A DNA stretch of 64,000 nt, taken from positions 238,315 to 302,314 of the forward strand of contig JAQOTA010000051.1 in the NCBI GenBank assembly GCA_029532415.1, read 5' to 3'. The stretch's first letter is position 1. Each line of letters begins with the position of its first letter. Positions 58,621-64,000 of this stretch are shown piece after piece. The position numbers were made by a program, and so were the translations under genes. Under the pieces are notes generated by a model. It did not search any database. It saw only the letters and a list, made by a program, of their open reading frames with translations, and was not told the DNA's origin. This stretch comes from Marasmius tenuissimus. Taxonomy: Eukaryota; Basidiomycota; Agaricomycetes; Agaricales; Marasmiaceae.

Positions 58621-58939
58621 GGTACGAGAGAGAGCTGCTGGCAACATGCACCTGGCATGCACTGAGCGGCGTTACACAGCTAGCATAGCACAACTTGAAC
58701 AATTCAGAAGATAGAAGATCGATAGATAGATCGATATAGATGAGCCTGGGGAACATGCAAAGCAGCAAACGAGCTACTGTCCCACGACACTAGATGTGGG
58801 CGCTTGCCCAACGCACGTCAGAGTTGGACTGCTCTCTGTTCCGAACGACCGACTTGTCGATAAGCTTCTGCACGCTCCTTTTTGACTTGACCATTTTTTT
58901 TCACGCATTCTACTATATACGGGTCTATTGCCAATAGCA

Positions 58940-60041
58940 ACGGCGATGGAGAGTCACTGACCGTCGTCTTTGTCGTCTGGCTCAAGCTCTGCATCCTCAA
59001 CTCACGAATCACCAATGACCGCAGCATCTTCGAGCACCGCCGAATTACCTCTCTCCTCTAAACGATCATCTTCAAGATCTGGCGCATTCGAATACCATTT
59101 GAGACCCTCCATACCCGCACAATCTCATCTCCAATCTCCAGGTTCTTTCCTACTCCAGTCCGGACACCTTCCAGTTCTCCCTCACGCTCACCTCGAGTAA
59201 CTCACCTCGAAGCAAGATCGAACAAAGTACAGTCTCTCTCCCCAATAACCACTTGGCCCATAAAAGATTTGCATCTATTCGCACATCCATCACTCGACAC
59301 GCTACTACAAAAACTCGCTCACATGCACCTCTGACCCGTTTCTCGGAGCTGTGATTCCGCGACAGGAGCATCGTATTGATTGCTGAGCAGAGGTTTGCTT
59401 TCATCATTGTGGACAACTCAAATGATCATCGGAGGTATTCGCTGGGATGTTCGGGGTTCTTCAGCCTACGGACATGAAGATTGTCGCGGAGGAACTGGAG
59501 GGTCGTCAAGACGTTGAAATGGCACACGATAGGGTGGATGACGTTTACTATTTCCTCAGGTCGCTGTATGATACATTGTATGCTCTTCCATCTCCCTACT
59601 GCCACTGGTACTGACAATATCCACAGGCACTTCGTGAAGAGCCGCCGAGGAAGCTCATTTCCTTCCCCTTCAAGCACGCTTCACCATTCGACAGAATACA
59701 TTCTCGATCAACTGCCAGCGCCTCGATTTACTTTTGCCGCTCCGAACGCTCCCTCACTCGCTCGGCCTTCTCTCAGAAAGCGATCGATACACCAGTCAGA
59801 TTCTCCCCTCGAGAGGTCCAGTTCAGCTCAGGCTCACTCACGAAGTCGGTTGCTTGTCTCACCTGACAGGTTCCTTCATCACACCAATCTCTCAAGCTGC
59901 CGCTGCGAGGATAACCTCACCACAGCCGTCTTTCGTTTGGAACCGAAACAAATAGTGTCCCCGTACCGTTGGTGTCGGAGCCTCTATACCTCTCCAACTC
60001 CAGCTACGCACAAATCTCGATGTAGGGAAGGTCCAGAATAG
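58940..60041 (+). pseudogene. BTB/POZ-domain protein relic (unit E)
   Basis: Ser-rich N-terminus (SSASSTHESPMTAASSSTAE) at ~58975-59050; TGA at 59352-59354 instead of the ELWF Trp, the same change as in unit C; then FRDRSIVLIAEQRFAF and a deletion before DNSNDHRRYSLGC-type off-frame sequence. MKIVAEELEGRQDVEMAHDR at ~59475, then RHFVKSRRGSSFPSPSSTL in the 59481-60041 frame. Confidence 0.65.
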
Positions 60042-60482
60042 CAAGTGAATGCGGGGACCTGGTCAATGGAACGACCGAACCTGGGTGCATGCTCAGCTGA
60101 GAATATTGTATAGTGGTTCGTCGTGACGGGGGGATGCATTCGGAGTTCAAAAGAAAAGATTGAACACTTTGATTGTCTAAACACGTCGTAGGTTCGATAT
60201 TCCATTGAAGGCTTTGAGAGTACTTTGCTGACTCGTTGGCTTTCGACAGGAGACCGAGAACACGAAATAAGAGGATCAGGTTGTAGTAAGCGGCAGGAAG
60301 CCTTGCACCGCTGTTTGTTGGGTTGTTCTCGGTGGCTGGTTTCACTGTATATGCACCAGATTCAAAAATATAGCAATGTCATTATGTATTTTCCAAACGA
60401 CATCTGAAAATATGAGAGAAAGGATGGATGATGTGTCGGGCTGCAGCTACTTTGCGACGAAGGAACGAGACGCGTCATGTTA
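60042..60482. other. Conserved non-assigned segment (unit E)
   Basis: Copy of 46900-47343 (unit D), apparently without changes over most of its length. Likely 3' remnant of the BTB gene. Confidence 0.35.
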
Positions 60483-60723
60483 CAGCCCTTTGCGAAATAG
60501 AAAAATAGAATCGGTAAACGTAGACGGTGGCTCGGCCCATTCGATGGGTGTTTCGGACGTTTTACGGGAGAGGGCAAAGTGTGTTTGAGGAATGATTGCA
60601 GGTGACTTTGGACGTGTTTGATGCGGTTTTGGAGATGTTTGATGTGGCTTTGGGGATATGGAGGTGTTTGAGGTGGATTTGGAGATGTTGGGAGGTGGAG
60701 TCAGAGGTGTTTAGAGCGGGTTG
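60483..60723 (-). mobile_element. TA-target element relative, inverted (unit E)
   Basis: Same 241-bp sequence as in unit D; forms an inverted pair with 53516-53820, about 6.7 kb apart, as in unit A. Confidence 0.6.
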
Positions 60724-61890
60724 TATCTCTCCCCCTTGCTCAGCCAGACGCAGCCATGCAAGGCCTCCAAATACGCTTAGGAAGATTGCTTTGATGGGCA
60801 GAGTGACGGTGACGAGGTTTGCAGAGGGTGGCGGTAGCGTGTATGTATGAGTACAGGAAGATGTGTGGTCACGTCTGAACATCACCTGGCGTCCGCGTCA
60901 GTAAGGATGGCGGAAAACCAACTTGGAGGTCACTGGAGGCGCTCCTGGTGGGGTGATAGCGATGACCTTGCTACTTATATCATTCGTGGCCGTGGACGAA
61001 TACGAGGGGTGGAGTCATGTCCTGTGGGAGATGACTCGGATTGCGGAGAGACTACATGAGAGGACGGGACGTTAGGTATATCGAGCCATCTTGTGTGGAC
61101 ACAATTTGGAGCTTCATTAATCATTACTGGCGTCATCTTGATTCCCATAGGTCTGGTCTCCAGACGCCAGCCTTCTAGATGCCGACTGCACCAGGTAGGT
61201 CTTCAAAACGACATTAGTTGACCCAAGTCGAAGAGGCAGTTACGGTGCACTCACCAATGATGACCACGGCCAACAACTCGAATCCCTGGCATCGGCTGAC
61301 GAACATATCCAAGATCTGTTGAAGGTGCAGTTTTATCGGGATCAAGAGTCGTAGGCATACGAGGCCGATCCCCGAAATAAGATATCCGAGGAGTAAAAGG
61401 GAAGCAGAGAGAACAGCTACGAGGACTGCAAGGCAAGCCAACGAAGTGAAAGACTCGCAGCTATTGGCTTTGCGTAGGCTTCAAGCCACCACGCTCGCCA
61501 AGAACAAGAGTCTTCATCTCTGCCTGATTCGTGGGTGATGAGGGTGGTGCCGTCGACAAAGTAGTTGACGGTCAGGCAACACCGACAGACGTCGTTGCCA
61601 GAGAAAAATGCCACGTGATCGTGAAGTCGTCACGTCTCATTTTCTTCCCCACCTCCTCCCACAAAAACGTTCCCATCGACACCGTCCATCGCACGATACA
61701 GTCATAAATCCTCCCTGTCACAACGTCCAAACAAGCAGAATATCGGTCGAAACGACATGCAGGCGAATATCTGGTGGTCATTTCTTCGATAACCGCACCA
61801 ACAGCAATGTCGGCCAAGCCAAACCCAAACAGTCGTCGGCGGTTTAAAACGGGCCATTGATGAGACATCAGAAATCTTACCAGTGTGGCT
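60724..61890 (-). pseudogene. Unrecognised multi-membrane-segment protein relic (unit E)
   Basis: 61214-61441 repeats the D helix block (LAVLVAVLSASLLLLGYLIS). Here 61572-61868 is continuous: LADIAVGAVIEEMTTRYSPA, CRFDRYSACLDVVTGRIYDC, IVRWTVSMGTFLWEEVGKKM, the longest open version of this upstream exon, because the 59-bp insertion of D is absent. Confidence 0.5.
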
Positions 61891-61999
61891 CAAGAGGTTT
61901 TTTTCGTGCGCCGAGGGAGGTGCGTGTTTTCCTTTCCTCCCGTTCGTTCAGTAAGACCAATCTGTCGTTCTGAAGCCTCGTTCTTATTCCCCAAAGGCG

Positions 62000-63250
62000 A
62001 TACTTATACACGAACAAGACGCCATCTCCATGGAACGTAACTCGAAAGACTTTGACCGTTGAATCAAAGTCGCCGATGCGACTCCCTTCAATCCCACTCT
62101 CTCACCTCCGTGATCAAACAATACACGCTCGTCGTTTGATTCTTCTCCTCACCACCACGCTGCCATGCCCGGTACATCCATCCCATTGATCTCAGCTGTC
62201 CTTCCATTTAACTTTCGTCTCACTGCCCACATAGGGTGATAATGTTGGGTACGAAGAGGGCCCACTACGCACAGATCAGCGGCTCATTGTCGACTCTCAG
62301 GCGTACCAACAGTTGCAGCTGCGTCTCAAGGATCAAACTGGCCAGCAGTTCAGATCGAAATCAACACCTACCACGATATCAATCAGTATCTGCCTCCGAA
62401 ACCGCGAGGTGATACCACTGAGGAGGCCGCGGAAGAAGAGCTGTACGAAGAGCGACAGCATCAGGACGACGATATTCGACTATTGTTGCAGGAATGCGCC
62501 CTTATTTCGGGCAACACATTGTTACTGGCCTAGACGTTGTTATGCACGTCTGCGGAGGATTTCCTCTTCAAAAGCGGGGGAAATGGCTATAGTAATGGCG
62601 TTATCACCGGACAAAGCACATAGCGAGTCAAGAGAAGTTGATTGCTGCCCGTAGCCAGCGGTGGTTCTGAGAGGAGCTGGAGGGAACTCAATCCCAACGA
62701 AAAATGGAACGAACTGTATGCTTCCCCATTTCTCTTCTGCCGCCGATACTGACGACGTTCTCAGACACTTGATGAAAAAAGACGTCGGGTCCTTCTCTTG
62801 TCCCCTCTCAACCAAACAGGTCGTACCGTACCAACCTCGCGACAGAGATATCTCGTTCGATATCTTGCGACCAACCTATGATATTCAACGGCTGGGACAA
62901 ACGAGAAGCTGAGGCGACGGACAAGAGTGTCTATCCCCCAAAACAGTATTCCGCTTGTTCTGGCGACGAAGCTAGGGTTGATGAATCCGTCACAGAGCAC
63001 ACTCTGCAACCTAATCCGAGTCTTCCAGTACGGAGAATCGCCTTACGGTTTAACCGGAGTATGGCAGGTTGCGTTAGACGGGAGGTGGCGTGTTGCTGCT
63101 AGCCACAGGCGATACTCGACGTGTTGGACTTTGCGAAGACGGACGGGGATGTTGACTCCGGCGTGTTAGAACAGGATGAACAGCGCGATAGAGAGGTTTG
63201 AGGCCTTGAGGTGGGGAAAGAGTGGCAACTTTTGTTTACTTCGCGACGGA
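62000..63250 (+). pseudogene. Gene G relic (unit E)
   Basis: QLRLKDQTGQQFRSK at 62313; INQYLPPKPRGDTTEEAAEE and ELYEERQHQDDDIRLLLQEC in the next frame (~62375-62500), the clearest reading of this acidic segment; ATKLGLMNPSQSTLCNLIRV at 62927-63009. Small indels separate the frames. Confidence 0.4.
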
Positions 63251-63699
63251 CGGTCTTGCATGCAAGCCCACAGAGATTATCGCAGCGAAGTGTTATGAGA
63301 CTTGTTTCTTAGTACCCCATGTTCGTTGTATCTTCTATGCCATTTAGGATTACTTGATACTAGTTGTGCGTAAGTTCTTACTAGAAGCGAGGCCTCAAAC
63401 TGTATCCTCAAGCCCCCCGCTCGAACAAAGTCCGCCGAGGCTATCGTTCAATGTTCAGTGTGATATCTCTGACCTCAACCTCTGATTGGCCGACACATAA
63501 GGTGACCTGGTAGCGATTGGTACAGATTTCAACGCAGCTCGGAGAATCTATTCGAGAAAGAGTATTAATACAGCATTCAAATCATTGATTCATTCTCAGT
63601 CCCGAACTGATGCAGCTTGAGGATGATCCAAACAAGCTCAGGGACGTAACTGGTAGACGTGAAACCTGAAACCTGTCAGCACGCGTCTCACCGAGCAAA

Positions 63700-64000
63700 C
63701 TTATCAAGGTCAACTCACAGTTCTTCCAGATACTTGAGTTACTCATCCGTCCATTACTAGCCCGGCTGGAATACTCTCCTTCAGGAGCTGGGTGCTGAAG
63801 GTCCCCACCAGAGTTCTAAGCAAGAACGATTTGGGTCATCGGTACCCCACGCTTCTTTGCCAACTCTTCGACACGACATACAATCGCTCTGTTGGCCTCG
63901 CTCTCAGTCACCGTCAATCCACTTGATCGTATGGTTTCGTTGATATCGAGGGAGGCGTACAAGCACACCATTAGCAAGCGGCACCCGAAGATCAGCAGCT
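63700..64000 (-). pseudogene. Aldo-keto reductase, last-exon relic cut by the window end (unit E)
   Basis: Only the 3' copy of the duplicated terminal exon is inside the window: on -, EELAKKRGVPMTQIVLA-like sequence at ~63790-63870, with the downstream GTCAACTCACAGTTCTTCCAG landmark at ~63705. The rest of the relic lies beyond 64000. Confidence 0.5.

Larger units (their letters stand above)
53076..64000. repeat. Tandem unit E, truncated by the window end
   Basis: At least 10.9 kb. Same order, ending within the duplicated last exon of the - strand AKR relic. The start motif is more degraded (ATGATCCATGCAAATCGCTTGA) than in the other units. Confidence 0.88.

Noticed and set aside
1..64000. Repeat units as an assembly artefact of one locus
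   Set aside because: Units carry private insertions with target duplications, different DUF6535 alleles and different breaks, so they are not copies of one read set; long reads would settle it.
1..64000. tRNA or rRNA genes
   Set aside because: I saw no cloverleaf with TTCRANNC box and no rRNA core motifs by reading; a tRNAscan run was not possible.

Overview
The window looks like nuclear DNA of a basidiomycete, most likely an Agaricomycete (mushroom-forming fungus). The reasons are: short introns of about 50-60 bp with GT..AG ends inside almost every recognisable gene; four multi-exon copies of a membrane protein of the DUF6535 type, a family expanded in Agaricomycetes; remnants of BTB/POZ and aldo-keto reductase genes; and a PIF/Harbinger-type transposase. 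I see no rRNA, tRNA or CRISPR, and no prokaryotic organisation.

The dominant structure is a tandem array of five diverged copies of one composite segment of about 12.6-14.6 kb: unit A 1-14573, B 14574-27652, C 27653-40246, D 40247-53075, E 53076-64000 (cut by the window end). The unit borders are arbitrary, being set where the window happens to start. Each unit reads, left to right: a head region with no recognisable gene; an N-terminal aldo-keto reductase (AKR) relic on +; the DUF6535 gene on -; a BTB-domain relic on + sharing its upstream region head-to-head with DUF6535; a multi-membrane-segment relic on -; an unrecognised relic on + ('gene G'); a second AKR relic on - with a duplicated last exon; and an unrecognised - strand tail.

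The DUF6535 gene is the only recognisable gene in the array that is open from start to stop. In A, C, D and E it has eight exons, all introns in phase 0, predicted 968, 964, 972 and 960 aa. Every other recognisable neighbour carries frameshifts or stops. In unit B the DUF6535 gene is gone except for its last ~72 codons, which abut a truncated Harbinger transposase inside ~3.2 kb of DNA found in no other unit.

The units differ by mobile-element insertions that can be dated against empty sites in sister units: a ~305-310 bp element with CAGCCC ends and TA target duplications (two independent left-side sites, in A/B and in E, plus inverted relatives in A, C, D and E), and a 1637-bp terminal-inverted-repeat element only in unit A that contains a consistently spliced small reading frame. 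Sequence similarity switches partner along the units (D=E, A=E, A=D=E, C~D in different segments), which suggests gene conversion or unequal crossing-over in the array. All similarity statements are by eye; no alignment or database search was run.
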